From: Pseudomonas purpurea
Lineage (GTDB): Bacteria; Pseudomonadota; Gammaproteobacteria; Pseudomonadales; Pseudomonadaceae
NCBI RefSeq assembly: GCF_039908635.1
Contig: NZ_CP150918.1
Location: 186,001-250,000, forward strand
DNA length: 64,000 nt
Direction: 5' to 3'
Shown: piece by piece, positions 25,765 to 35,371 of the stretch
Numbering within the stretch: the first letter of the stretch is position 1
Layout of the letters: every line of letters starts with the position of its first letter
The notes under the pieces: generated by a model
What the model saw: the letters and a program-made list of their open reading frames with translations, nothing else
Databases searched by the model: none
Told to the model about the DNA's origin: nothing
Position numbers and translations under genes: made by a program

Positions 25765-25791
25765 GTCGCTGAACCGCTGGAACGCCCCCTG

Positions 25792-25827
25792 ACAACGCCC
25801 CTGCGCCTGACGGCCCAGGGGCGTTGT
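25792..25827 (+). terminator. Hairpin after the reb cluster
   Basis: ACAACGCCCCTG (25792-25803) pairs perfectly with CAGGGGCGTTGT (25816-25827). It has no T-run, so termination may be imperfect. Confidence 0.6.
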
Positions 25828-26037
25828 CGTGAGTGACGTTGATCAGATAACTTCTGCAAATGCGGCGTTTTCGTTCTTTTTTTCGAACAGCCTATTGTCC
25901 TTTACCCCCTTTGATCCTAGGATTCGTTTGAGATTTCAAACGCTCTTGTCTGGGTGCTGAACCGCACGTGTTTCAACCAGTGCGCTATTTATGTGCTTCG
26001 GTCCTGTGAATGATTTCCCTGACGGCAGCCCGTCAGA

Positions 26038-26170
26038 TGAGGTGAAAACGACTGCGCTCGGTAATCCTGCGTTAAAAACAGGCTCGGACTGCTCATTTAC
26101 AAACACGTAAACTCCGCGTCCTCGCCTGTTTTTGCCTTGTCTTACCTTCGCTCGCTACGTTTTCACCTCA
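26038..26170. repeat. Nested-hairpin dispersed repeat, copy A
   Basis: The outer arms TGAGGTGAAAACG (26038-26050) and CGTTTTCACCTCA (26158-26170) are inverted repeats. Inside is a conserved core (GCGTTAAAAACAGGCTCGGA ... CTCGCCTGTTTTTGCCTTG). The same core occurs at about 55060-55130 with different outer arms. It fills part of the 479-base gap between the reb cluster and gabD. It has no coding potential and resembles a small mobile (MITE-like) or bidirectional terminator element. Confidence 0.7.
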
Positions 26171-26195
26171 CCTGCCTGAGGCGCCTTTTTTATAA

Positions 26196-26231
26196 TTAAC
26201 AATTCGCCCCGCGCTTGCGCGGTGCTGTTAA
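26196..26231 (+). promoter_or_regulatory. Leader hairpin just before gabD
   Basis: TTAACA (26196-26201) pairs with TGTTAA (26226-26231), and CCGCGC pairs with GCGCGG around a TT loop. The stem ends at the AAGGA ribosome-binding site, so it could affect gabD translation. Confidence 0.4.
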
Positions 26232-26243
26232 GGAAAAGCCCAC

Positions 26244-27686
26244 ATGCAGCTCAAAGACACCCAGTTGTTCCGCCAGCAAGCCTACATTGATGGCGCTTGG
26301 GTCGATGCGGACAATGGTCAGACGATCAAGGTCAACAACCCGGCAACGGGTGAAATTCTGGGCACTGTGCCGAAAATGGGCGCTGCCGAAACCCGCCGTG
26401 CCATCGAAGCCGCCGACAAGGCCCTGCCGGCCTGGCGTTCGCTGACCGCCAAAGAGCGCGCGAACAAGCTGCGTCGCTGGTTTGAACTGTTGATCGAAAA
26501 CCAGGACGACCTCGGTCGCCTGATGACCCTCGAGCAGGGCAAGCCACTGGCCGAAGCCAAGGGCGAAATCGTTTACGCCGCGTCCTTCATCGAGTGGTTC
26601 GCCGAAGAAGCCAAGCGCATCTACGGTGACGTGATCCCGGGCCACCAGCCAGACAAGCGCCTGATCGTGATCAAGCAGCCAATCGGCGTGACCGCAGCGA
26701 TCACCCCGTGGAACTTCCCGGCCGCCATGATCACCCGTAAAGCCGGCCCGGCCCTGGCCGCCGGTTGCACCATGGTGATCAAGCCTGCTTCGCAAACCCC
26801 GTTCTCGGCCCTGGCCCTGGTTGAACTGGCGCACCGTGCCGGTATCCCGAAAGGCGTGCTGAGCGTGGTCACCGGCAGCGCCGGCGACATCGGCGGCGAG
26901 CTGACCAGCAACCCGATCGTGCGCAAACTGTCCTTCACCGGCTCGACCGAAATCGGTCGCCAACTGATGGCCGAATGCGCCAAGGACATCAAGAAAGTCT
27001 CCCTGGAACTGGGCGGCAACGCACCGTTTATCGTGTTCGACGACGCGGACCTGGATAAGGCCGTCGAAGGCGCGATCATTTCCAAGTACCGCAACAACGG
27101 CCAGACCTGCGTCTGCGCCAACCGCCTGTACATTCAGGATGGCATCTACGACGTCTTCGCCGAGAAACTCAAGGCTGCCGTGGCCAAGCTCAAGATCGGC
27201 AACGGTCTGGAAGACGGCACCACCACCGGTCCCCTGATCGACGAAAAAGCTGTGGCCAAGGTCCAGGAACACATCGCCGATGCCCTGAGCAAAGGCGCAA
27301 CGTTGCTGGCCGGTGGCAAGCCGATGGAAGGCAACTTCTTCGAGCCGACCATCCTGATCAACGTGCCGAAAAACGCCGCCGTGGCGAAGGAAGAAACCTT
27401 CGGCCCACTGGCGCCGCTGTTCCGCTTCAAAGACGAAGCCGAAGTGATCGCGATGTCCAACGACACCGAATTCGGTCTGGCCTCGTACTTCTATGCCCGC
27501 GACCTGGGCCGTGTGTTCCGCGTGGCTGAAGCCCTGGAATACGGCATGGTCGGCGTCAACACCGGGTTGATCTCCAACGAAGTCGCGCCGTTTGGCGGCA
27601 TCAAGGCCTCGGGCCTGGGCCGTGAAGGCTCCAAGTACGGGATCGAGGATTACCTGGAAATCAAATACCTCTGCCTGGGCATCTGA
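26244..27686 (+). CDS. gabD: Succinate-semialdehyde dehydrogenase GabD
   Basis: This 480-aa aldehyde dehydrogenase has the catalytic Cys in NNGQTCVCANRLY, the general-base Glu in LELGGNAPFIVFDD and the NAD(P)-binding ITPWNFPAAMITRK. The length and sequence match GabD, which oxidises succinate semialdehyde to succinate as the last step of GABA breakdown. AAGGA lies before the ATG. gabT follows 172 bases downstream. Confidence 0.95.
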   Translation: MQLKDTQLFRQQAYIDGAWVDADNGQTIKVNNPATGEILGTVPKMGAAETRRAIEAADKALPAWRSLTAKERANKLRRWFELLIENQDDLGRLMTLEQGKPLAEAKGEIVYAASFIEWFAEEAKRIYGDVIPGHQPDKRLIVIKQPIGVTAAITPWNFPAAMITRKAGPALAAGCTMVIKPASQTPFSALALVELAHRAGIPKGVLSVVTGSAGDIGGELTSNPIVRKLSFTGSTEIGRQLMAECAKDIKKVSLELGGNAPFIVFDDADLDKAVEGAIISKYRNNGQTCVCANRLYIQDGIYDVFAEKLKAAVAKLKIGNGLEDGTTTGPLIDEKAVAKVQEHIADALSKGATLLAGGKPMEGNFFEPTILINVPKNAAVAKEETFGPLAPLFRFKDEAEVIAMSNDTEFGLASYFYARDLGRVFRVAEALEYGMVGVNTGLISNEVAPFGGIKASGLGREGSKYGIEDYLEIKYLCLGI

Positions 27687-27858
27687 TCGGGTAGTGTGTG
27701 CAGCGGACGGGGCACGAGAGCGATGCCCCATCTGCTTGTAAGGACGATTTTTCTCTGTGGCCGGGAAAGCTGTGGCAGTCGATCATCGCATGCTGCCGTA
27801 GTTGCCTCCCGCCATGAACTCCTTGAGCTACGCCGCCCTGAGCGGCGAATGAGGACAT

Positions 27859-29136
27859 ATGAGCAAAACCAATGCTTCTTTGATGAAACGCCGCGAAGCC
27901 GCTGTACCCCGCGGTGTTGGCCAGATTCACCCGATCTTCGCCGATTCTGCGAAGAACGCCACCGTGACCGACGTTGAAGGTCGCGAGTTCATCGACTTCG
28001 CTGGCGGCATTGCCGTGCTGAACACCGGTCACCTGCACCCGAAAATCATCGCGGCCGTGACCGAGCAACTGAACAAGCTGACCCACACCTGCTTCCAGGT
28101 GCTGGCGTACGAGCCGTACGTTGAACTGTGCGAGAAAGTGAACGCCAAGGTTCCGGGTGATTTCGCCAAGAAAACCCTGCTGGTGACCACCGGTTCCGAA
28201 GCCGTGGAAAACGCCGTGAAAATCGCCCGCGCCGCCACTGGCCGTGCCGGCGTGATCGCGTTCACCGGTGCGTACCACGGTCGCACCATGATGACCCTGG
28301 GCCTGACCGGTAAAGTCGTGCCTTACTCGGCCGGCATGGGCCTGATGCCGGGCGGCATCTTCCGCGCGCTGTTCCCGAACGAACTGCACGGCGTGAGCAT
28401 CGACGACTCCATCGCCAGCATCGAACGCATCTTCAAGAACGACGCCGAGCCGCGTGATATCGCGGCCATCATCATCGAGCCAGTTCAGGGCGAAGGTGGT
28501 TTCTACGTCGCGCCTAAAGAGTTCATGAAGCGCCTGCGTGCCTTGTGCGACCAGCACGGCATCCTGATGATCGCTGACGAAGTGCAGACCGGCGCAGGCC
28601 GTACCGGCACCTTCTTCGCCATGGAACAGATGGGCGTTGCCGCCGACCTGACCACTTTCGCCAAATCCATCGCCGGCGGCTTCCCGCTGGCCGGTGTGTG
28701 CGGCAAGGCCGAATACATGGACGCCATCGCCCCAGGCGGCTTGGGCGGCACTTACGCCGGTAGCCCGATCGCGTGCGCCGCGGCATTGGCCGTGATGGAA
28801 GTGTTTGAAGAAGAACACCTGCTGGACCGCTGCAAAGCGGTCGGCGAGCGTCTGGTGACCGGCCTCAAGGCGATTCAGGCCAAGTACCCGGTAATCGGTG
28901 AAGTGCGTGCCCTGGGCGCGATGATCGCGGTAGAGCTGTTCGAAAACGGCGACAGCCACAAGCCTAACGCTCCTGCGGTGGCTGCTGTTGTGGCCAAGGC
29001 GCGTGAAAAGGGCCTGATCCTGCTGTCGTGCGGCACTTACGGCAACGTGCTGCGCGTACTGGTGCCGTTGACGTCGCCGGACGAGCAACTGGACAAAGGC
29101 CTGGCGATCATCGAAGAGTGCTTCTCCGAGCTGTGA
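27859..29136 (+). CDS. gabT: 4-aminobutyrate aminotransferase GabT
   Basis: This 425-aa class III aminotransferase has the PLP lysine in TFAKSIAGGFPLAG, the cofactor Asp in ADEVQTGAGRTG, and IIIEPVQGEGGF. It converts GABA and 2-oxoglutarate to succinate semialdehyde and glutamate, feeding GabD. The gap from gabD contains a GGGGCAC...GTGCCCC-like hairpin but no gene. A terminator follows. Confidence 0.95.
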   Translation: MSKTNASLMKRREAAVPRGVGQIHPIFADSAKNATVTDVEGREFIDFAGGIAVLNTGHLHPKIIAAVTEQLNKLTHTCFQVLAYEPYVELCEKVNAKVPGDFAKKTLLVTTGSEAVENAVKIARAATGRAGVIAFTGAYHGRTMMTLGLTGKVVPYSAGMGLMPGGIFRALFPNELHGVSIDDSIASIERIFKNDAEPRDIAAIIIEPVQGEGGFYVAPKEFMKRLRALCDQHGILMIADEVQTGAGRTGTFFAMEQMGVAADLTTFAKSIAGGFPLAGVCGKAEYMDAIAPGGLGGTYAGSPIACAAALAVMEVFEEEHLLDRCKAVGERLVTGLKAIQAKYPVIGEVRALGAMIAVELFENGDSHKPNAPAVAAVVAKAREKGLILLSCGTYGNVLRVLVPLTSPDEQLDKGLAIIEECFSEL

Positions 29137-29159
29137 TCCGCCGAGTGTGACCTGATCGA

Positions 29160-29189
29160 CAAAAAACCCGCTTCGGCGGGTTTTTTTCG
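29160..29189 (+). terminator. Rho-independent terminator of gabDT
   Basis: AAAAAACCCG-CTTCGG-CGGGTTTTTTT is a strong hairpin with flanking A and T runs, so it can work in both directions. Confidence 0.92.
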
Positions 29190-29275
29190 TCTTATGAAAC
29201 CTATCGGGGGCGATGGCACTGTATCGAAGTGCCAGCATTGTCTAAGGTGCAAGCATTGCCCTCGGAGCGTGCTGC

Positions 29276-30490
29276 ATGACTGCTGTTGATTTACCCGCTG
29301 TGCCACGAGTGCTGATCGCAGAGGCCGACCCTTGGTCCCGCGACTTGCTCAAACAGGTGTTGTTGAACGTGCGTTGCGACGCTCGGCTGGATCTGTGCGC
29401 AGACGGTCAACAAGCACTGGACCTGCTGGGCGAGCATCCTTATGACCTGGTGATCGCCGATTGGGAACTGCCCGGTGTCGATGGCCTGAGCGTGCTGCGC
29501 AGTGTGCGCCAGCGACGGCGAAACCCGGTGTTGCCGTTCATTCTGATGAGCAGTCGCAATGACAGCGCCAGCGTGCGCGAAGCCTTGCCACTGGCGCCGA
29601 CGGCGTACCTGACCAAACCCCTGAACATGGAAAGCCTGACCCAGCGTTTGCAGGACTTGCTGCTGAATGCGGGGGAGTCGGTGTCCTGCGACGTCCCGAC
29701 GCTGGCGCCTGGCATGACCTTGTCGACATTCCTGGAGCGACGCCGCGAACTGGCGGACGGCGCGCCGTTGCTGACGGACGTGCAACTGGCGGTCAAGCGC
29801 AGCCTGAACCCCAATGGCCTGGACCTGAAACTGCTGGAAGAGGAAGTCCGCACTGACCCACAGGTCACTGCGGTGCTGATCGCCGCAGCCAACAGCGCTG
29901 CGCAGCATCACGGCAGCGCGGTGCAAACCCTGTCTCAGGCGTTGCAACGGTTGGGCACCGGGCAAAGCATGAATCTGATACTGGGCCTCACCCTCAAGCG
30001 CAGCGCGCGCCTGCGCGAGCCATGCCTGGCTGATTACGCCGAACGTTACTGGGAGTTGTCGCTGCGCACTGCCGAATACGGCCGAACCCTGGCGCGCTTG
30101 TTGGACCTGGATCAGGAACGCTGTTATTGCGCCGGCATGCTGCACCGTTTGGGCGACCTGGCGCTGCTGCGCTGTTTGCAGGAATGGAAGCAGGCTGGCG
30201 GTGAGCTGGACGAGTGGGAAGAGGTTGGCGATGCGCTGGAAGAGTTTGGTGCGGCTTACGGATCGGCACTGCGCACGCGCTGGCGCTTGCCGCTGGAGTT
30301 GCGTGAGCTGATTGCGGCGGTCTATCAGCTTGGGGGCGGGGTTTACTCCCGTGAAGCGCTGGTGATGAACATGGCCGGGCAACTGGCGCGGTTGACCGAG
30401 CATGAGGGCATTGAGGAACTGGCGAAGTGCCGGACGGCGCGATTGCTCAAGATCGGGTTGCCGGAACTGATGCGCTTGCGCAAAAAGTAG
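29276..30490 (+). CDS. Response regulator with HDOD output domain
   Basis: The 404-aa protein has an N-terminal receiver domain (about residues 10-125). Its phospho-acceptor Asp62 is in LVIADWELPG and the conserved Lys in YLTKPLN. An HDOD domain follows (about 160-360; FLERRRELADGAPLLTDVQL, then CYCAGMLHRLGDLALL). REC-HDOD proteins are signalling outputs without a DNA-binding domain, often linked to c-di-GMP or motility. No partner kinase lies beside it. Confidence 0.88.
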   Translation: MTAVDLPAVPRVLIAEADPWSRDLLKQVLLNVRCDARLDLCADGQQALDLLGEHPYDLVIADWELPGVDGLSVLRSVRQRRRNPVLPFILMSSRNDSASVREALPLAPTAYLTKPLNMESLTQRLQDLLLNAGESVSCDVPTLAPGMTLSTFLERRRELADGAPLLTDVQLAVKRSLNPNGLDLKLLEEEVRTDPQVTAVLIAAANSAAQHHGSAVQTLSQALQRLGTGQSMNLILGLTLKRSARLREPCLADYAERYWELSLRTAEYGRTLARLLDLDQERCYCAGMLHRLGDLALLRCLQEWKQAGGELDEWEEVGDALEEFGAAYGSALRTRWRLPLELRELIAAVYQLGGGVYSREALVMNMAGQLARLTEHEGIEELAKCRTARLLKIGLPELMRLRKK

Positions 30491-30517
30491 ACCGATCCGT
30501 CCCTGTAGAAACGGTTT

Positions 30518-30612
30518 CTGTGGCGAGGGAGCTTGCACCCGCTGGGTCGCGAAGCGGCCCCAAAAAATGGGCCTGCTGCGCAGTCCAACGGGGGCAAGCC
30601 CCCTCGCCACAG
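30518..30612. repeat. REP pair, GTGGCGAGGGAGC class
   Basis: CTGTGGCGAGGGAGCTTGC at the left is mirrored by GGGGCAAGCCCCCTCGCCAC at the right. Confidence 0.9.
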
Positions 30613-30636
30613 GTATTGAGTTCAGCCGGAAAATCG

Positions 30637-31626
30637 TCAGGCGGAGATGATGCGGTTCTTGCCCTGGCGTTTGGCTTCATACATCGCTGCGTCGGCGCGG
30701 GCGAACAGGCTGTCGAGGGTTTCGTCGTCGGCGGTGAGGCTGGTCAGGCCCTGGCTGACGGTGATGCCGAACGTCTGGTCGTCGTGGCTGAAGCCCAGGC
30801 GCTGGATTTCCCGTTGCAGCCGTTCGGCTACGTGCAGGGCCATGTCCGGCGCACAGCCGGGGAACACGGCGGCGAATTCCTCGCCGCCGATCCGCCCAAA
30901 CAGATCACCTCGACGCAGCGCCGCCCGGCCGCATTCGGCGATCCGTTGCAGCACGTTGTCGCCTTCCGGGTGGCCGTAGGTGTCGTTGATGCTTTTGAAG
31001 TCATCGATGTCCAGCAACAGGAACGCCAGCGGCGAGCCTTGTTGGCGTGCCTGTTCGAACTCGCGGTTGGCGCATTCGAAGAAGTGTCGACGGTTGCTGC
31101 TCTGAGTCAGCGCATCGGTGGTGGCCAGGCGTTGCAGCTCGGCTTCCAGTTGCTTCTTTTCGGTGATGTCTTCGGCAATGCCGACCACGATCACCGGTTG
31201 GCCAGGCTCGGCCTGGCGGTTGATGAAGCACTTGTCGCTGAGCCAGCGCACCTGGCCGTCAGCGGCGATAATCCGATATTCGCGGTCTTCCACGGCACCT
31301 TTTTCCAGCACCTCGGCCAGGCTGCGTTCGGCGTAGTCCAGGTCGTCGGGGTAAATGCTGTCACGCCATTCGTGGTAATCGGCCAGCAGTAAACCGGCGC
31401 AGCGGCCGAAAATCCGTTCATAGGCCGGGCTCACATACAGCACTTGCCGGGTTTCCCAATTGAAAGCCCAGAGCACAGCGTTGACGCTGACCAGCAACGA
31501 ACTGAACAACTGTTCGCGTTCGCTCAGGCGCGCCACTTCGCCTTGGGCGTGCATCAACGCCATCAGGGTTTGCGCGGCTTCTGGCCACTGGGGGAGGGAT
31601 GAGTCTATTAGGCTTTTATTGACCAT
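30637..31626 (-). CDS. PAS-GGDEF diguanylate cyclase
   Basis: The start at 31626 (MVNKSLIDSSLPQWP) avoids the upstream REP-derived sequence. The 329-aa protein has a PAS/PAC domain (about 50-165, ending VIVVGIAEDITEKKQLEAEL) and a GGDEF domain with an intact GGEEF (about residues 247-251). RRGD, an inhibitory RxxD site, lies five residues before the GGEEF-box region. It should make c-di-GMP with product feedback inhibition. No membrane segment is seen. Confidence 0.9.
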   Translation of the reverse strand: MVNKSLIDSSLPQWPEAAQTLMALMHAQGEVARLSEREQLFSSLLVSVNAVLWAFNWETRQVLYVSPAYERIFGRCAGLLLADYHEWRDSIYPDDLDYAERSLAEVLEKGAVEDREYRIIAADGQVRWLSDKCFINRQAEPGQPVIVVGIAEDITEKKQLEAELQRLATTDALTQSSNRRHFFECANREFEQARQQGSPLAFLLLDIDDFKSINDTYGHPEGDNVLQRIAECGRAALRRGDLFGRIGGEEFAAVFPGCAPDMALHVAERLQREIQRLGFSHDDQTFGITVSQGLTSLTADDETLDSLFARADAAMYEAKRQGKNRIISA

Positions 31627-31745
31627 CGGCACAACTCTCAAAGGGCGTTCGCCGCTTAAAGATTCGACAGCGGCCACAGTAAAGCCCGCCAGGATGGCGA
31701 AGTGCTCTTTGAGATAGGGGATTTGAAGCTTAGTTCCCGCTTTTT

Positions 31746-31872
31746 GTGGCGAGGGAGCTTGCTCCCGCTGGGCGGTACACCGCCCCAAATCAGGCGACTA
31801 CGTTTTGTCAGTTAAAACGCGTCGCCGGTTTTGCGGCTGCTTCGCAACCGAACGAAAGCTCCCTCGCCACAG
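31746..31872. repeat. REP pair, GTGGCGAGGGAGC class
   Basis: GTGGCGAGGGAGCTTGCTCC at the left is mirrored by AGCTCCCTCGCCAC at the right, with internal sequence unrelated to other copies. Confidence 0.88.
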
Positions 31873-31881
31873 GCAAGCCCT

Positions 31882-33066
31882 TCAGACGGCGGCAGGGCGC
31901 AGCGAGTAGGTTTTCAACTGGTTGGCAAAATCACGCAGCGACTGGATCCCGCTGGCTTCGGCTTCGTGTACCCAGTCCTTGATCGCGGCCAGCATGTCGT
32001 GACCGTTCGAACTGGTCTTGACCCAGATCTGCTGCAAGGCCAGGCGCTTTTCGTAAATGACCTTCAGTGCCTGGCTGTGCTCGAGCATGGTCTGGATGCG
32101 CATGTGGTGCTTGTCATCCAGCAGGCTGGTTTCCCGCGAGAGCAGGCGCTTGGCACGATGGAATTGATGACGCACCGAGTGATCGACCTTTTCCAGCTCT
32201 TGCTTGACCAGCGGCGCGATGACCAGCTTGCGGTACTGGGCCATGATCTGGAAACGGTTGTTGAGGATCGCCATGGCGGTGTCCATGTCCAGGCTGCCCT
32301 TGCCCTCGACGCGGTGGGCAATCGGCGCTACACGCTGAACCTTGGCCAGACGCAGGAAGCTGAAGACCTGGATCCAGGCCCAGCCGAGGTCGAATTCCCA
32401 CTTTTTCACCGACAGTTTTGCCGAGTTCGGGTAGGTGTGATGGTTGTTGTGCAGTTCTTCGCCCCCGACCAGGATGCCCCACGGCACCAGGTTGGTCGCC
32501 GCATCGCGGCACTCGAAGTTGCGGTAGCCGATGGCGTGGCCCAGGCCATTGATGACGCCGGCGGCCCAGAACGGGATCCACATCATCTGGATTGCCCAGA
32601 TGGTGATGCCGATGGTGCCGAACAGCAGCAGGTCGATGACGCCCATGATCGCCACGCCCAGCAACGGGAAGCGGCTGTAGAGGTTGCGCTCGATCCAGTC
32701 TTCGGGGCAGTTCTTGCCGTAGATGCGCAGCGTCTCGGGGTTTTCCGCTTCGGCGCGGTACAGCTCGGCACCTTTGCGCAGAACGGTCGACAAGCCGAGG
32801 ATGACCGGGCTGTGCGGGTCATCGACGGTTTCGCATTTGGCGTGGTGCTTGCGGTGGATCGCGGTCCACTCGCGGGTGTTCTGCGCCGTGGTCAGCCACA
32901 GCCAGAAGCGGAAGAAATGTTTCAGGCCCGCATTGAGCTCAAGGGAGCGATGGGCTGAATAACGATGCAGATAGACCGTGACGCCCACGATGGTGATGTG
33001 GGTCATTAACAGGGTGACTGCCACCAGTTGCCAAGGCGACAAGCCGAGTAAACCTTCGTACCACAT
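31882..33066 (-). CDS. Delta-9 type fatty acid (acyl-CoA) desaturase
   Basis: The start at 33066 gives MWYEGLLGLSPWQLVAV; a longer in-frame start at 33114 is less likely. The three histidine boxes are present: HRYSAHRS, HRKHH and HNNHH. Four membrane helices separate them. This is the membrane-bound di-iron desaturase type that puts a double bond into acyl chains for membrane fluidity. The C-terminal ~110 residues are helical and charged. Confidence 0.9.
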   Translation of the reverse strand: MWYEGLLGLSPWQLVAVTLLMTHITIVGVTVYLHRYSAHRSLELNAGLKHFFRFWLWLTTAQNTREWTAIHRKHHAKCETVDDPHSPVILGLSTVLRKGAELYRAEAENPETLRIYGKNCPEDWIERNLYSRFPLLGVAIMGVIDLLLFGTIGITIWAIQMMWIPFWAAGVINGLGHAIGYRNFECRDAATNLVPWGILVGGEELHNNHHTYPNSAKLSVKKWEFDLGWAWIQVFSFLRLAKVQRVAPIAHRVEGKGSLDMDTAMAILNNRFQIMAQYRKLVIAPLVKQELEKVDHSVRHQFHRAKRLLSRETSLLDDKHHMRIQTMLEHSQALKVIYEKRLALQQIWVKTSSNGHDMLAAIKDWVHEAEASGIQSLRDFANQLKTYSLRPAAV

Positions 33067-33201
33067 AGGCTGTATGGCCCTCGATAAAGAAAAAAACAGC
33101 CCGCGCATTATCACTCAGCACACAGATAAAACCAGTCGGCCTTTCAGATAAGAGTGGCGGAATGTTTCTTTACTCTATAATTCCAACCTTTTTGTAAGGA
33201 C

Positions 33202-35139
33202 ATGGATCGCCTAATGTCGGCCTCTTTTCGCGATGCTTTGCGTGCATCGCTGCTTTATCTGGTGATTTCGGTCGTTTGGCTGGGCATTACTGGTTATTTA
33301 TTGAACAAATTCTTCGATCAATCCGCTGATCTGCCGCGATGGCAACTGATCAACGGTTACCTGTGGGTGCTGTTCAGCGCCTACCTGATCTTCCTGGCGC
33401 GGGCGCGATTGTTCAGTTTCATCGGCATCGGCGCGAAGCTGCGACGCCGCAGCGAAGATCGCGTGCGTTTGCGTCAGGCGGCGGCGGTGTTCGACTGTAC
33501 GCGCGAGGGGGTGCTGGTCACTGATCGCCGGGGCCTGATCGTCCATGTGAACCGGGCGTTCATGGAAATCACCGGTTATCAGCGCGAAGAAGTGCTGGGC
33601 CGCCAGCCGAGCATGTTCAAGTCCGGCCATCACCTCCCGGCCTTCTATCAAGGCATGTTCTCCACGCTCAAAGGTTGCGGCGAGTGGAGTGGCGAGATCT
33701 GGAACCGGCGCAAGAGCGGCGAAATCTACCCGCAGTGGCAGACGATCCGGGTCATTCACGACGACCGTGGCCAGCTCAGCCATTACGTGGCGGTGTTTTC
33801 CGACATCAGCGCGATCAAGGATTCGGAGCATGAGCTGGCGCACCTGGCCCACCATGACCCGCTGACCGACCTGCCCAATCGCCTGTTGTTCACCGACCGT
33901 GCCGAGCAGGCGCTGGCCTCCGCACAAATCCACAAGCGTGGCTGCGCCTTGCTGATGATCGACCTGGATCACTTCAAGATGATCAACGACAGCCTGGGGC
34001 ACAACGTCGGCGATAAATTGCTCAAGGCCGTGGCCTCGCGCTTGCGGGACATGTTCGGCCCCGGCATTACGCTGGCGCGCCTGGGTGGCGACGAATTCGC
34101 GGTGTTGGCCGAAAGCTGCCCGCAACTGGTGCAGGCGGCGGCGCTGGCGCAACGGATTCTGGATGGCCTCAAAGAGCCGTTTCAGATTGCCGGCCATCAG
34201 TTGTTCATCAACGCGAGTGTCGGCATCAGCCTGTTTCCCAGTGATGCCCTGAGTGCCGAGCAGTTGTTGCGCAATGCCGACTCGGCGCTGTTCAAGGCCA
34301 AAAGCGCCGGTCGCGATGGCTATGCCCTGTACACCGAAGAGTTGACGGCCCATGCCCAGCAGCGGGTCGAGATCGCGTTTGAGTTGCGTCGCGCCCTGGA
34401 GCAGCAGGAACTGCGGGTGTACTACCAGCCGGTTCACGACCTCAAGAGCAGCCGTCTGATCGGTGTCGAAGCGCTGGTGCGCTGGGAGCACCCGCAACGG
34501 GGGCTGGTGTCGCCTGCGGAGTTCATCCCGATTGCCGAACGCACCGGGTTGATCGCCGAAATCGATGCGTGGGTCATGCAGCAGGCGTGTCAGCAGATGT
34601 GCCAGTGGCAACAGGCGGGCGTGGTGTTGTCGTTTGTGGCAGTGAACGTTTCCACGCGGCTGTTCGCCCGTCGCGAGTTGTATGAACGCGTCGCTCAGGT
34701 GCTGCACGACACAGGCCTGGACCCGGCGTATCTGGAGCTGGAAGTCACCGAAAGCGCGGTGATGGAGGACCCGGAAGTGGCGCTGGAGCAAATGCACCGT
34801 TTGCGCGAATTGGGAGTGCGGCTGGCCATCGATGATTTCGGCACGGGTTACTCGTCGTTGCTGCGGCTCAAGCGCTTGCCGGTGCAGAAGCTCAAGATCG
34901 ACCAGGGGTTTGTCGCCGGTCTGCCGTGGGACGAAGACGACGCCGCCATTGTGCGGGTCATCATCGCCCTGGCGCAAAGCATGGGCATGCAGGTTCACGC
35001 CGAAGGCATCGAGCAGGCCGAGCAGGCGGGTTTCCTGTTTGAGCATGACTGCGACCTGGGCCAGGGCTACTGGTTTGGCCGGCCGGTGCCGGCTGAGCAA
35101 CTGGACTGGACGCGGGCCCCCGTGATTCTCCGTCACTGA
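33202..35139 (+). CDS. Membrane-bound PAS-GGDEF-EAL protein
   Basis: The 645-aa protein has two membrane helices (about 10-33 and 49-68) and a PAS domain (about 90-205; ITGYQREEVLGRQPSMFKSG). The GGDEF domain has an intact motif near residue 295, and the EAL domain has an intact EALVRW at 423-428. Both halves look catalytically competent. No RxxD inhibitory site lies before GGDEF. The ATG at 33202 sits only one base after AAGGA, so ATG 33214 is an alternative start. Confidence 0.88.
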   Translation: MDRLMSASFRDALRASLLYLVISVVWLGITGYLLNKFFDQSADLPRWQLINGYLWVLFSAYLIFLARARLFSFIGIGAKLRRRSEDRVRLRQAAAVFDCTREGVLVTDRRGLIVHVNRAFMEITGYQREEVLGRQPSMFKSGHHLPAFYQGMFSTLKGCGEWSGEIWNRRKSGEIYPQWQTIRVIHDDRGQLSHYVAVFSDISAIKDSEHELAHLAHHDPLTDLPNRLLFTDRAEQALASAQIHKRGCALLMIDLDHFKMINDSLGHNVGDKLLKAVASRLRDMFGPGITLARLGGDEFAVLAESCPQLVQAAALAQRILDGLKEPFQIAGHQLFINASVGISLFPSDALSAEQLLRNADSALFKAKSAGRDGYALYTEELTAHAQQRVEIAFELRRALEQQELRVYYQPVHDLKSSRLIGVEALVRWEHPQRGLVSPAEFIPIAERTGLIAEIDAWVMQQACQQMCQWQQAGVVLSFVAVNVSTRLFARRELYERVAQVLHDTGLDPAYLELEVTESAVMEDPEVALEQMHRLRELGVRLAIDDFGTGYSSLLRLKRLPVQKLKIDQGFVAGLPWDEDDAAIVRVIIALAQSMGMQVHAEGIEQAEQAGFLFEHDCDLGQGYWFGRPVPAEQLDWTRAPVILRH

Positions 35140-35266
35140 TCGACAGTTCCCTCCCACGTATGCCGCCCGAAATGCTCTGTGTCTCCTGACGAACAGCGCC
35201 GCAGAGCGCCGTGGGCGGGGCTCCGCGTTCGGGCGTGGGAGCGATCAATCTTCTGGTTATATAAGC

Positions 35267-35291
35267 ATTCTTAAATAGTATTTTTAAGAAT
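35267..35291. promoter_or_regulatory. AT-rich palindrome upstream of oscA
   Basis: ATTCTTAAA (35267-35275) is mirrored by TTTAAGAAT (35283-35291). It lies 80 bases before the oscA ATG in an AT-rich promoter stretch and is a candidate site for a sulfur-starvation regulator such as CysB. The assignment is an inference from position and gene context. Confidence 0.45.
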
Positions 35292-35371
35292 ATCTGCGGC
35301 TATCTACTATTGCTCTCACGCCGCAAGCAGTGCCGCCACTGCCAGGCACTACTCATTTCAGGAGCAACACC

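Noticed and set aside
29291..30610. Minus-strand open frame of 439 codons opposite the REC-HDOD gene
   Set aside because: Its start lies in a REP and the protein has no family signature. The plus-strand gene has intact receiver and HDOD motifs.
35140..35260. Possible terminator or small gene after the GGDEF-EAL gene
   Set aside because: No convincing stem with a T-run or supported frame was found; the region is better explained as the oscA promoter side.
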